DNA of 64,000 nt from Crocinitomicaceae bacterium (GTDB taxonomy: Bacteria; Bacteroidota; Bacteroidia; Flavobacteriales_D; Crocinitomicaceae): assembly GCA_023957475.1 (NCBI GenBank), contig JAMLHA010000001.1:372001-436000 (forward strand). The letters are read 5' to 3'. Positions within the stretch are counted from its first letter, which is position 1. The number at the start of each line of letters is the position of its first letter. Positions 19,678-26,648 of this stretch are shown in pieces. The position numbers and the translations under genes were made by a program. The notes below the pieces were generated by a model. That model saw only the letters and a list, made by a program, of their open reading frames with translations. It was not told the origin of the DNA and searched no databases.

Positions 19678-20466
19678 ATGAAAAATCTTTTTTATTTCGT
19701 TTTTTTACCATTTTTACTAACTCTGTTTTTATATGGGTGTACATCCAATACACCAACTTCTACAGAAGCACCAATAAAACTTGACAATCAAAAAGACGAT
19801 GACGATCCATCATTACCTTTTGAGCAACGATTAAAACAGTACATTGAACGCAAGTTGAATACTCGTCCCAATGAAAATTACAGCGTGAAGATTTACGAAG
19901 AAAATTTGAATGGAGATGGGAAAAAAGACTTGATTATTACTGTAAATCGGTTGGAGAATGCTATAAAAACAGCCGAAGAAAAGCATTTGGTATCAAAATC
20001 GGAAGTAATGGGCTTTTTTGGAAACCACAATTACATGATTTATTACAGTAGCATCACCAATAAATTTACACCTCCTTTTATTATTGCATCTTCGCCACAA
20101 CGAGAATTAAAAATTTCATTTGAACATATTTCTTCCGAACAATACAAAGATGTTGTAGTTGACTATGCCATTCGCAATTCACAATTTCGAAAAATCTATT
20201 TGATGCTAGATGATTTACCTTTCTATTCATTTCAATGGAAATTGTATGATGGCTGGGGAACCAATCAATTAGAGGCGTATTGTTTTGACTATGGAACTGG
20301 TTCTTATTCCAATGTGAAGGACATCATTATCAATAAAGCTACAATGAAAAATATAGGTGAAACGGATGACTACAACGCAGTTGAGCCTGAAATCACGTGT
20401 ACAAATCAATTGGTAAAACGTTTTTTCTTTAATACACAAGACAGAAAGTACTATACACCGAATTAA
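19678..20466 (+). CDS. Hypothetical lipoprotein
   Basis: 262 aa. Signal peptide with lipobox FLYGC (~residue 21), then a Thr/Ser-rich linker. NLNGDGKKDLIITVNR (~residues 79-94) resembles the Ca-binding DxDGxxD motif of FG-GAP/VCBS-type repeats. Otherwise unrecognised. Its TAA (20464-20466) overlaps the ATG of the interrupted hydrolase by one base, so it was translationally coupled with that gene before the phage inserted. Confidence 0.72.
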   Translation: MKNLFYFVFLPFLLTLFLYGCTSNTPTSTEAPIKLDNQKDDDDPSLPFEQRLKQYIERKLNTRPNENYSVKIYEENLNGDGKKDLIITVNRLENAIKTAEEKHLVSKSEVMGFFGNHNYMIYYSSITNKFTPPFIIASSPQRELKISFEHISSEQYKDVVVDYAIRNSQFRKIYLMLDDLPFYSFQWKLYDGWGTNQLEAYCFDYGTGSYSNVKDIIINKATMKNIGETDDYNAVEPEITCTNQLVKRFFFNTQDRKYYTPN

Positions 20467-20527
20467 TGGAGCATCAATTAACTATTCCAAAAACTGCCCG
20501 TTACTTTTCAAAAGGAGCGCCAATACC
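20466..20527 (+). pseudogene. 5' fragment of alpha/beta hydrolase interrupted by the prophage
   Basis: Twenty codons (MEHQLTIPKTARYFSKGAPI plus two bases) carry the N-terminus of a carboxylesterase-type alpha/beta hydrolase; the ARYF segment is typical for this family in Flavobacteriales. The frame continues from 55151 (PTADKLLVVLHGYSQLA...) across the shared ATACC. Joined, 20466-20527 plus 55151-55715 is 627 nt, exactly 209 codons including the stop. Confidence 0.85.
20523..20527. repeat. Left target-site duplication (ATACC)
   Basis: ATACC abuts the left prophage end and recurs at 55146-55150 against the right end. Bases on either side differ, so the match is exactly 5 bp, the duplication length made by Mu. 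It restores the hydrolase reading frame when one copy is removed. Confidence 0.8.
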
Positions 20528-20537
20528 CCCCAAAAAA

Positions 20538-20555
20538 CAAACCGTACAAAAAAGC
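20538..20555 (+). promoter_or_regulatory. Transposase end-binding site L1 (predicted)
   Basis: CAAACCGTACAAAAAAGC, 10 bp inside the left end. The inverted counterparts at the right end are TTGTACGGTTTG (55123-55134) and the site at 55094-55112. Confidence 0.65.
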
Positions 20556-20630
20556 AACTCTACTAAAAACCACTCAACCTCCCATAAACACTAACACTCC
20601 AACCAAAACAACCCCTCCAACCAACTAAAA

Positions 20631-20650
20631 ACAAAACGTACAAATACGAC
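20631..20650 (+). promoter_or_regulatory. Transposase end-binding site L2 (predicted)
   Basis: ACAAAACGTACAAATACGAC shares CGTACAAA with L1, about 93 bp further in. Confidence 0.5.
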
Positions 20651-20759
20651 CATTTACAACCATTATACTACCATTGCACTACCACTTCTTAGCGATACTC
20701 CAACAAATACCACCATTACACTCCCATAACACCCCGAAAACCCCGTAAAAACTACCATT
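20649..20759 (+). repeat. Phased ACCATT array in the left end
   Basis: ACCATT or ACCACT starts at 20649, 20659, 20670 and 20681 (10-11 bp steps, one helical turn). More copies lie at 20712 and 20754, and a degenerate one near 20722. The helical phasing suggests protein binding on one DNA face; the binder is unknown. Confidence 0.6.
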
Positions 20760-21053
20760 CTTACACTTTGGTGCCAACTGCGCCACACCTTTTAACACCC
20801 CTTAAACACCCTTTAAAACACAAGCCCGCATTTACCTGCTTTTTTGAGTTGGGTGTACAGTTGGGGGTTCAGTTGGGGGTTCGCAACAATACTACTAAAC
20901 AACCTTAAAAAAGGATGTTTTAGCTGTTTTTTGGCAATAATGTAGCTTTAAACGCTCGTTTTTGTGGGGGGTACTACCCTCTTAAATTTACGTAACACCT
21001 TAATATATAGGGATTTGCATAGAAAAATAGTAGAAAAGCCGTATCTTTACACC

Positions 21054-21560
21054 ATGAGTAAGCAGTTAATTGTACCGATTCTGTCCTTTTTAGCAATCAT
21101 TTCGCTGATAATAATCGTTGTTTTTCGCAAGGATCCTGCACCTATTTACCCAGTACGAGAGGTGAAAACCATCGAAAAAGCCGTGCAAGGCAAAGAAAAA
21201 GAGATTCACAACTACTTTACCCAGGTCAACAACGAAAAAAAGATCATTGATGCGATTAGCAAAGAAATAAAGGACCTACGTTTACAACTCGACCAAGTTA
21301 AGTCTGAAAAAGACACCGTACTGATCATTCAGATACAAGACACGCTCATTAACCTACTCACCAATGAAAACAAGCACCTACGCAACGTTATCACCAATCA
21401 AGACAGCATCATCACTGCCCAACGCTACATCATCAATAGCAAAGACACCATCATAGCTGTCAAAGACAACCAAATCAAAAAAGTAAAACGCCAACGCAAT
21501 TGGTCTTTAGCAGCCAATGGTGTGCTAACAGGATTAGTAATTCTTAATTCAGTGAAATAA
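21054..21560 (+). CDS. Membrane-anchored coiled-coil protein
   Basis: 168 aa. One N-terminal membrane segment (LIVPILSFLAIISLIIIVVF, ~4-23), a long charged coiled coil (~35-140) and a weakly hydrophobic C-terminus. The start is set at MSKQ (21054), which follows a -7-like TATCTTTA. It lies between the left end and the repressor, the accessory region of Mu-like phages. It could be a superinfection-exclusion or spanin-like protein; no family is recognised. Its last base overlaps the next ATG. Confidence 0.7.
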   Translation: MSKQLIVPILSFLAIISLIIIVVFRKDPAPIYPVREVKTIEKAVQGKEKEIHNYFTQVNNEKKIIDAISKEIKDLRLQLDQVKSEKDTVLIIQIQDTLINLLTNENKHLRNVITNQDSIITAQRYIINSKDTIIAVKDNQIKKVKRQRNWSLAANGVLTGLVILNSVK

Positions 21561-21757
21561 TGAGTTTGAAACATACAAAAAAGCTATTGTGTGAATTAAT
21601 GCGAAGAGAACAAACATTAAAACATGGCAGACCTATACCAGATTCAGAATTTAATAAAGCATTAGATGAGATAGAACAAGTAACTCGCACGATAGTCGTT
21701 GTAGGATATTTGTTAGTGGTTGAGCTATTAGTCAAATTAATGGAATATTTATTTTAA
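21560..21757 (+). CDS. Small membrane protein
   Basis: 65 aa: charged N-terminal half (KHTKKLLCELMRREQTL) and a C-terminal membrane segment (TIVVVGYLLVVELLVKLMEYLF), a tail-anchored layout. It overlaps the previous stop by one base, so the two are co-translated and may act together. Function unknown. Confidence 0.6.
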   Translation: MSLKHTKKLLCELMRREQTLKHGRPIPDSEFNKALDEIEQVTRTIVVVGYLLVVELLVKLMEYLF

Positions 21758-21767
21758 TCATATCATC

Positions 21768-21971
21768 ATGACACAACCAATCATCAACATCAAATCGTTA
21801 ATCGACAAGGTAATCATCATCAACGCAGATGGAGAGTCTGTCGAAGAAATTCAACAAGCAGTTGAAACCGCATTAGAGAACGCTATAAAGTCAGTTCTGG
21901 AAAATCAAGAATCAAATTCAGATAAATCTTTCCAGCAATCTGACGAGAATAGTCATCCTCATTCTCTTTAA
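21768..21971 (+). CDS. Small phage protein, 3' end overlaps an antisense gene
   Basis: 67 aa, acidic, containing SVEEIQQAVETALENAIKSVLENQ. The final ~30 residues become Ser/Asn/His-rich where the frame enters the opposite-strand gene at 21883-22074, suggesting the original 3' end was replaced. Function unknown. Confidence 0.5.
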   Translation: MTQPIINIKSLIDKVIIINADGESVEEIQQAVETALENAIKSVLENQESNSDKSFQQSDENSHPHSL

Positions 21972-22074
21972 TAGCACGTTCACAAGCAATTAACAGCTTG
22001 TTCTCTTGTTCAGGCGTCAAATAGACGTCTTTTTCATTTACTACAAAATCAAATAGTTCTTTTACCGTTGTCAT
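21883..22074 (-). CDS. Small acidic phage protein downstream of the repressor
   Basis: 63 aa (MTTVKELFDFVVNEKDVYLTPEQENKLLIAC...-type sequence), helical and acidic. It follows the repressor gene on the same strand after a ~110-bp repeat array, so it is probably expressed in the lysogen with the repressor. Its 3' end overlaps a plus-strand gene by 89 nt. Function unknown. Confidence 0.6.
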   Translation of the reverse strand: MTTVKELFDFVVNEKDVYLTPEQENKLLIACERAIKENEDDYSRQIAGKIYLNLILDFPELTL

Positions 22075-22083
22075 ATTTATATT

Positions 22084-22190
22084 ATTTCACTTTCAACTTT
22101 CAACTTTTCACTTTCAACTTTTCACTTTTAACTTTTAACTTTTAACTTTTCACTTTTCACTTTTCACTTTCAACTTTCAACTCTTAACTT
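22084..22190. repeat. Degenerate CTTTTCACTTTCAA-type array
   Basis: About 12-14 head-to-tail variants of a 7-8 bp pyrimidine-rich unit (CTTTTCA, CTTTCAA, CTTTTAA). Similar in style to the arrays at 9150-9250 and 9627-9915 but with a different unit. It lies between the repressor and the small gene downstream of it. Confidence 0.85.
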
Positions 22191-22193
22191 TCA

Positions 22194-22862
22194 TCACTCC
22201 AACCGTATCACACCTACCACCAACGCCACCGCATGCAATTGACTTAACTCCAATTCAAAAGGCTCGTACTTCTCATTATCACTCACCAATGTTATATGTT
22301 CTGCATCACTTCCTTTGCGTATGCGTTTGATTAACGCCCCTTGCTCCGTGTCTAACACATACACTTTGTTCCATTGAAAGAAAATGTCCGACAGTGCCAA
22401 TTTCTTACACGCCACAATATCACCACTGTTATACTTCGGATACATAGAAGATCCTTTCACCCGAATGAGAAAATCCACCTTCAACTCATCAAACTCCGGC
22501 ACGATATACCGATCTGTTGAATAAGCCACCACTTGCTCACTACCAATCGCAAAACCTGCCATTGCATCCAAAGGAATGAGTGGAATACCTTGTTTTGTTG
22601 GTTGATGCGAAGCTTCCTGTTTATCACGTAACATCTCACCTCGCCCAGTAAGAAGCCATTCTAGATTTATTTCTGGAAACTCCGTAAATATATTTTCTAT
22701 AGCATTAGAATTTAATGGTGTTTTTTGTGCGTTTCCTCTGAAATTTGCAGAAGTAACACCAATTTTTTGAAAAAATTTTTCCTTATTAACTCCTTTATTT
22801 TCAAGAAATTGAATAACACGACTCTTTATTTCTGAAAATTTATTTACGTTTTCTTGCATCAT
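22194..22862 (-). CDS. LexA/S24-type phage repressor
   Basis: 222 aa. An N-terminal HTH (residues ~1-65: FLENKGVNKEKFFQKIGVTSANFRG) is followed by an S24 peptidase domain. The putative self-cleavage Ala-Gly is in LDAMAGFA (~105), the nucleophile Ser in GSSMYPKYNSGD (~140), and the general base Lys in GALIKRIRK (~180). Such repressors keep the prophage silent and are inactivated after DNA damage through RecA. The start is 22862 or 22859, only ~4 nt after the predicted -7 element, so the mRNA is nearly leaderless. It faces the early operon across a shared operator. Confidence 0.88.
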   Translation of the reverse strand: MMQENVNKFSEIKSRVIQFLENKGVNKEKFFQKIGVTSANFRGNAQKTPLNSNAIENIFTEFPEINLEWLLTGRGEMLRDKQEASHQPTKQGIPLIPLDAMAGFAIGSEQVVAYSTDRYIVPEFDELKVDFLIRVKGSSMYPKYNSGDIVACKKLALSDIFFQWNKVYVLDTEQGALIKRIRKGSDAEHITLVSDNEKYEPFELELSQLHAVALVVGVIRLE

Positions 22863-22865
22863 ATT

Positions 22866-22879
22866 GTAAATATATTTAC
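22866..22879. promoter_or_regulatory. Palindrome over the repressor -7 element
   Basis: GTAAATATATTTAC is a perfect 14-bp palindrome that includes the minus-strand -7 TATATTTA (22867-22874) of the repressor gene. A -33 TTTTG (22895-22899, minus) lies 20 bp upstream. It could be an autoregulatory or Ner-type site. Confidence 0.55.
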
Positions 22880-22887
22880 TATGTTTG
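22880..22887 (+). promoter_or_regulatory. -7 element of the early operon
   Basis: TATGTTTG (TAnnTTTG) overlaps the operator at 22884-22898, so repressor binding there would block early transcription. The first early ATG is at 22915. Confidence 0.6.
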
Positions 22888-22898
22888 TACCGTACAAA
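22884..22898. promoter_or_regulatory. Operator palindrome of the lysogeny switch
   Basis: TTTGTACCGTACAAA: two perfect 7-bp arms around one C. It overlaps the early -7 element and the -33 region of the repressor promoter. Its half CCGTACAAA equals the core of the end-binding sites L1 and R1, as in Mu, where repressor and transposase recognise related sequences. Confidence 0.7.
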
Positions 22899-22914
22899 AT
22901 ACAAAACACACAAA

Positions 22915-23133
22915 ATGAACAAAGGTAATCAAAAAACAGGAAAGTACTATCATGAAGATGTGATTCGCATCCTTCACGAAAAGTACGGCTATACGAAAGA
23001 CTACATTCGCAAGTCACTTCGTGGCGACCGTGTTGGCATCATGCCCGACCGTATTAAGAAAGAATATAACCAAATGGTAGCAGCATCGCAAAAAGCAGTG
23101 CAAGAGGTAGCTAATCAACAATCTCACTTATGA
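22915..23133 (+). CDS. Early regulator in the Ner position
   Basis: 72 aa, basic. YYHEDVIRILHEKYGYTKDYIRKSLRG looks like a helix-turn-helix. The start is at MNKGNQ (22915), just after the operator region. As the first gene divergent from the repressor it occupies the place of Mu ner. Role inferred from position; the sequence family is not recognised. Confidence 0.65.
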   Translation: MNKGNQKTGKYYHEDVIRILHEKYGYTKDYIRKSLRGDRVGIMPDRIKKEYNQMVAASQKAVQEVANQQSHL

Positions 23134-23369
23134 AATACACTAAAAACATCGGCTTGAAATTGCGTGCCATGGGTTTTGAATTTTATTCTTCCAACAGCCC
23201 CGAAGACGATGCAGATCTAATCTACGAAGTCTATCGCAAAGGTGTATTGGAAGTAACCGTAGAGCACAGCCCTGGTAAAATAGTGATAGTAGATATTTCA
23301 TCAACTGATAATATCAAACCAGCTACCCTCAACCAACTAGCAATGCTAGATAGAATAGTAAATCAATAA
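23130..23369 (+). CDS. Small early phage protein
   Basis: 79 aa, soluble, alpha/beta-looking (KLRAMGFEFYSSN ... YRKGVLEVTVEHSPGKIVIVDIS). The start overlaps the previous stop (ATGA), indicating coupling. No family recognised. Confidence 0.6.
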   Translation: MKYTKNIGLKLRAMGFEFYSSNSPEDDADLIYEVYRKGVLEVTVEHSPGKIVIVDISSTDNIKPATLNQLAMLDRIVNQ

Positions 23370-23379
23370 AAATAGAGAT

Positions 23380-23625
23380 ATGAATCATTTAGACGAAACA
23401 AAGCAAATGAAAGCTTATTGCAACTTAAATGTTACAAGTAAAGGCATCGGAAACATAGTGAATATCCACCTCGAAAATGTGGACACAACAAAAGACTGCA
23501 AGGAAGAAATTAATCGGTTTTTACATGAATTATCTGAATTAATTGCAATGTATAACGAACGTACTCAACACCATCTTGTTGGTAATAATGAACATCAACA
23601 ATGTAGAAATCAGGATACCTATTAA
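23380..23625 (+). CDS. Small early phage protein with antisense overlap
   Basis: 81 aa. The first ~45 residues (MKAYCNLNVTSKGIGNIVNIHLENV) look like a real beta-rich protein. From 23510 the frame lies over the minus-strand gene 23510-23686 and composition becomes His/Gln/Asn-rich. Function unknown. Confidence 0.5.
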   Translation: MNHLDETKQMKAYCNLNVTSKGIGNIVNIHLENVDTTKDCKEEINRFLHELSELIAMYNERTQHHLVGNNEHQQCRNQDTY

Positions 23626-23686
23626 GCCAGTCTTCTGCTTTCTGAAGTTCAGCTCTTTCAAAGTTGAAAATTTTAAAACGATTCAT
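23510..23686 (-). CDS. Small antisense-oriented phage protein
   Basis: 58 aa from MNRFKIFNFERAELQKAEDW, including a Tyr-rich segment (DFYIVDVHYYQQDGVEYVRY) resembling a small alpha/beta protein. A minus-strand -7 TACATTTG lies 28 bp upstream (23714-23721), supporting independent expression against the early operon. Function unknown. Confidence 0.6.
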   Translation of the reverse strand: MNRFKIFNFERAELQKAEDWLNRYPDFYIVDVHYYQQDGVEYVRYTLQLIQIIHVKTD

Positions 23687-23713
23687 AACACTATAATTTA
23701 AAGTTTGACAACG

Positions 23714-23721
23714 CAAATGTA
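23714..23721 (-). promoter_or_regulatory. -7 element for the antisense small gene
   Basis: TACATTTG on the minus strand fits TAnnTTTG, 27 bp before the ATG at 23686. It directly abuts the tRNA-like element on the other strand. Confidence 0.45.
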
Positions 23722-23728
23722 GTGTTTT

Positions 23729-23803
23729 TCCCGAATCATCTAATTGGTAAGACCTTGCTCACTGAGAAAGCAAGCAATGAGTGTTCGAGTCACTCTTCGG
23801 GAA
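23729..23803 (+). tRNA. tRNA-like element (GAG anticodon-like) in the transposase leader
   Basis: 75 nt. Perfect 7-bp acceptor stem TCCCGAA/TTCGGGA (23729-35, 23796-802) with discriminator A. D arm ATCT-AATTGGTA-AGAC (one A-C mismatch). T arm GAGTG-TTCGAGT-CACTC is perfect with a canonical T loop. Anticodon stem TTGCT/AGCAA is extended by C-G. The anticodon loop is 9 nt (CACTGAGAA); its last seven, CTGAGAA, fit a loop with GAG. Variable region 5 nt; no encoded CCA. The oversized loop and short variable arm (tRNA-Leu should have a long one) argue against a standard tRNA. It ends 20 nt before the transposase ATG. Could be a decayed tRNA, a mimic or an RNA processing signal. Confidence 0.6.
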
Positions 23804-23823
23804 CTATCAACAAACTAAATAAA

Positions 23824-25782
23824 ATGACAACAACATCCCCATACGAATACCATAACAATACCCTCTGTGTGAAGTCAGCCATGCTGATTGAAATAATGCC
23901 ATTCAACACTTATAAAACATTATGTAAACGTGGCTGGCTCGTGTCTGCTCGTCGTGGGGGCAATGGTCGTGAGGCATTGGTAGAATTTGAGAGCATGCGC
24001 ACAGATATTAAACAAAAGGTAGTAGCCTTGGCTGGTGATCCGCACAAAGTAGCTGTGCGTTCGCTCTTGCAAGACATGGTGGTGCCAGATAATAACGCAG
24101 CATTGTTTTTTTCGCAATACCGCAAAGAAAATGGTGAGCCACTATCCAACGAAAGCCAAATCAAATACACTACCAATGCGTGTATTCTCAATGCTGTTGG
24201 TCAACTACTAGCAAATGAAATCAGCCGTTCTCGTGCATTTGGCACACGCAAAAAAACCATCATCTGGGAACGAATCGCCAAGGCGGTAAACGAACTTCAA
24301 AAATTCCAACATTCCATTCCTTCATCTGCACGCCGTGTGCAACGCCTGTATGAGCAATACAAGCAAGAAGGATATGCGTGTTTAATTCACGGTAACGAGG
24401 GTAACAAACACGGCGAAAAAATCACAGAAGATGCCGGTAAATGGTTGTTGGCTATGTTTTGTTTGCCTAACAAAATCAAAGTACCTGCGCTAGCAGACGA
24501 ATACAAGGTTACGGCATTGGTAAAGGATTGGCCGGAACTATCCGAACAGGCAATTCGCAATTTCTTAGAACGACCTGAAAACAAACGTGTATGGACATTG
24601 GCACGTGATGGCAAAGATGCGTGGAAAAACCAATTCTCTTACAAGATGTCAAGAGATAAAGCGCGTTGGTTCCCGAACTGCTACTGGGCTATTGATGGAA
24701 CAAAATTCGACATCATGCATTATGAAGACAACAAACAAGGCATGGCTTCTAAATCTAAAATCAACTTGGTGGTGGATGTTTTCTCTGAAAAAATCATCGG
24801 TTTTTCCCTTTCCGAAACAGAAGATCACACCGACCACTTCATTGCGTTAAAACAAGCATTCAAAACTGCTGGTTGTCGCCCTTATCTTATCACGTATGAT
24901 AATCAATCGGGGCACAAGTCTAAGCGTATGCAACAATTATACAACAGTGCTGTGGCTCGCAATGGTGGCACACACTACGCACATCGTGCATACCGCCACT
25001 CTAACCCCATTGAGCAAATACTCAATCGCTTGCAACAGCAACAAATCAGCCCATTGTGGTTCTCGGATAAACAAGGTGTGCGCACACGCTTAATGTCAAA
25101 CCGTGCCAACATGGAATTTATCATGCAAAACAAAGAAAGACTTTTCAAAAAAGAAGACTTAATCAAAGTTTGGGAGTACGTATTGGAGCAATGGAACACT
25201 TCCGAGCATCCAAAATTCCCAGGGCAAACACGCAATGAAGTATATGCACACCAGCAGTTAGAACTGGAGCCTGTAGATGTGTTGGATATGGTAGAAATGT
25301 TCTGGCTCAACGAAACCAAGCCAATCACTTACAAAGCAGGTGGTTTATTAATGAAGTTGGCAGGAAAAGAATACGAGTATGAAGTTCGCACAGCTGATGG
25401 CAAGATTGATACAAATTTCCGCCGTTTGCACATTGGTGAAAAGTTCATTGTGCGCTACGATCCTGAATACATGAATGACTACGTGCAACTGTTCAAAGAA
25501 ACAGCTACCGGATTGGTGCATGTAGCAGATGCAACGCCAAAAGTAAAATACGAAACCATTCCGGCATTGATGTATGACGGTGAGCGTTCTGTCATGCAAG
25601 CCGATTTGGATGTGGTGAATATAGAATTTGAACAAGATATGGCAACCATCAAAGCCTTGCAGCAAGAAACAGGTATCACACCAGAGAAATTAATGGAAGA
25701 TCAAGAATATTTAATAAAAATGGGCGGTCTGCTCCCAAAACATCAACGCAACGAAGTTGAAAGCGGACTAGCAAGATTATAA
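23824..25782 (+). CDS. Mu-type DDE transposase
   Basis: 652 aa, close to MuA (663 aa). N-terminal DNA-binding region, then an integrase-core (rve) domain with the DDE triad: Asp in WAIDGTKFD (~292), Asp in ITYDNQSG (~358) and Glu in SNPIEQIL (~396). A beta-barrel (Mu-C-like) region and a C-terminal tail for the ATPase partner follow. The start at MTTTSPYEYH (23824) is preferred over the GTG at 23722, which would translate the tRNA-like element. It performs strand transfer for integration and replicative transposition. Confidence 0.95.
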   Translation: MTTTSPYEYHNNTLCVKSAMLIEIMPFNTYKTLCKRGWLVSARRGGNGREALVEFESMRTDIKQKVVALAGDPHKVAVRSLLQDMVVPDNNAALFFSQYRKENGEPLSNESQIKYTTNACILNAVGQLLANEISRSRAFGTRKKTIIWERIAKAVNELQKFQHSIPSSARRVQRLYEQYKQEGYACLIHGNEGNKHGEKITEDAGKWLLAMFCLPNKIKVPALADEYKVTALVKDWPELSEQAIRNFLERPENKRVWTLARDGKDAWKNQFSYKMSRDKARWFPNCYWAIDGTKFDIMHYEDNKQGMASKSKINLVVDVFSEKIIGFSLSETEDHTDHFIALKQAFKTAGCRPYLITYDNQSGHKSKRMQQLYNSAVARNGGTHYAHRAYRHSNPIEQILNRLQQQQISPLWFSDKQGVRTRLMSNRANMEFIMQNKERLFKKEDLIKVWEYVLEQWNTSEHPKFPGQTRNEVYAHQQLELEPVDVLDMVEMFWLNETKPITYKAGGLLMKLAGKEYEYEVRTADGKIDTNFRRLHIGEKFIVRYDPEYMNDYVQLFKETATGLVHVADATPKVKYETIPALMYDGERSVMQADLDVVNIEFEQDMATIKALQQETGITPEKLMEDQEYLIKMGGLLPKHQRNEVESGLARL

Positions 25783-25799
25783 TTTAAACCCTCTCAATT

Positions 25800-26648
25800 A
25801 TGAACGAACAACAAAAACACGCCATTGCGCAAGAAGTAATCAGATTAAGCAGTCATTCATCACAAGGAATGATAGCACACAGAGCTGGTGTAAGTACAGC
25901 AACCATCAGCCAAGTCGTCAACAACAACTGGAAGCTTATCGCTCCGGAAATGTGGAGAAAAATTGCCGTGTCCTTACACATGGATACAGAATGGAACCAC
26001 GGTGATACGACCAATGATAAGATATTGAATGATTTATTGTTAGCTGCTCACACTCGTAGCTTGGCAATAGGCATATCGCACGAAGCAGGTGCTGGCAAAT
26101 CACACGCATACAAGCGTTACATGAAGTCTTACAAGAATGTGATTTATGTGGAGTGCAAAAATTTCTGGAGCAAGAAAACATTCGTAAAAAACTTACTTTC
26201 TGCTTCAGGTATCAAATCAAACGGCACAGCTGAAGAAATGATAGAAGCATTTTTAGACCATGTAATGAAGCTCGAAAAACCACTCATCATCTTCGACCAA
26301 ATAGACAAGTTGAAAGATACGCAAATGGACTTGTTTATGGATTTCTACAACGATTTGCCACACTGTGGGTTTGTTTGCTCCGGTGTTCCTGCCTTGAAAA
26401 AAAGAATCCTACGTGGTGTGCAACGTGATAAGATTGGCTACAACGAGTTTTACTCACGCATTGGCAGAAAGTTCATTCAACTAGACCCTATATCCCTACA
26501 AGATGTTACCAATGTATGCAACGCCAACGGAATAACAGATGGGGAGTTCATCAACTACACATTCAATACCTGCGATGGCGATTTCAGACGTGTACGCAGA
26601 TCCATAGAGCAATATTTCCTAATGAACAAAAAGAAACAAGCATCATGA
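25800..26648 (+). CDS. MuB-like AAA+ ATPase, target-DNA activator
   Basis: 282 aa (MuB is 312). N-terminal HTH (~residues 18-45: QGMIAHRAGVSTATISQVVN), as in MuB. Walker A is EAGAGKS (~95-101), Walker B LIIFDQID (~161-168), and a sensor region with RRVRRS follows. It lies directly after the transposase, the conserved A-B order. It should bind target DNA and deliver it to the transposase, and give target immunity. Confidence 0.9.
   Translation: MNEQQKHAIAQEVIRLSSHSSQGMIAHRAGVSTATISQVVNNNWKLIAPEMWRKIAVSLHMDTEWNHGDTTNDKILNDLLLAAHTRSLAIGISHEAGAGKSHAYKRYMKSYKNVIYVECKNFWSKKTFVKNLLSASGIKSNGTAEEMIEAFLDHVMKLEKPLIIFDQIDKLKDTQMDLFMDFYNDLPHCGFVCSGVPALKKRILRGVQRDKIGYNEFYSRIGRKFIQLDPISLQDVTNVCNANGITDGEFINYTFNTCDGDFRRVRRSIEQYFLMNKKKQAS

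Larger units (their letters stand above)
20528..21053. promoter_or_regulatory. Prophage left-end region: transposase sites and repeats, no gene
   Basis: About 525 bp without a gene. The plus strand from 20528 to ~20825 has very few G. It contains two CGTACAAA sites (20538-20555 and 20631-20650), a phased ACCATT array (20649-20759), and CAGTTGGGGGTTC direct repeats (about 20861-20883). A -7-like TATCTTTA (21042-21049) precedes the first gene. By analogy with Mu attL it should bind the transposase. Confidence 0.65.

Noticed and set aside
23729..23803. Calling the element a standard functional tRNA-Leu
   Set aside because: Nine-nt anticodon loop, no long variable arm, mismatch in the D stem; kept as tRNA-like only.
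23722..23823. GTG start extending the transposase by 34 codons
   Set aside because: The extension is a translation of the tRNA-like element; the ATG at 23824 begins the normal N-terminus.
24975..25328. Minus-strand frame within the transposase
   Set aside because: Shadow of the catalytic domain, Ser/Cys-rich.
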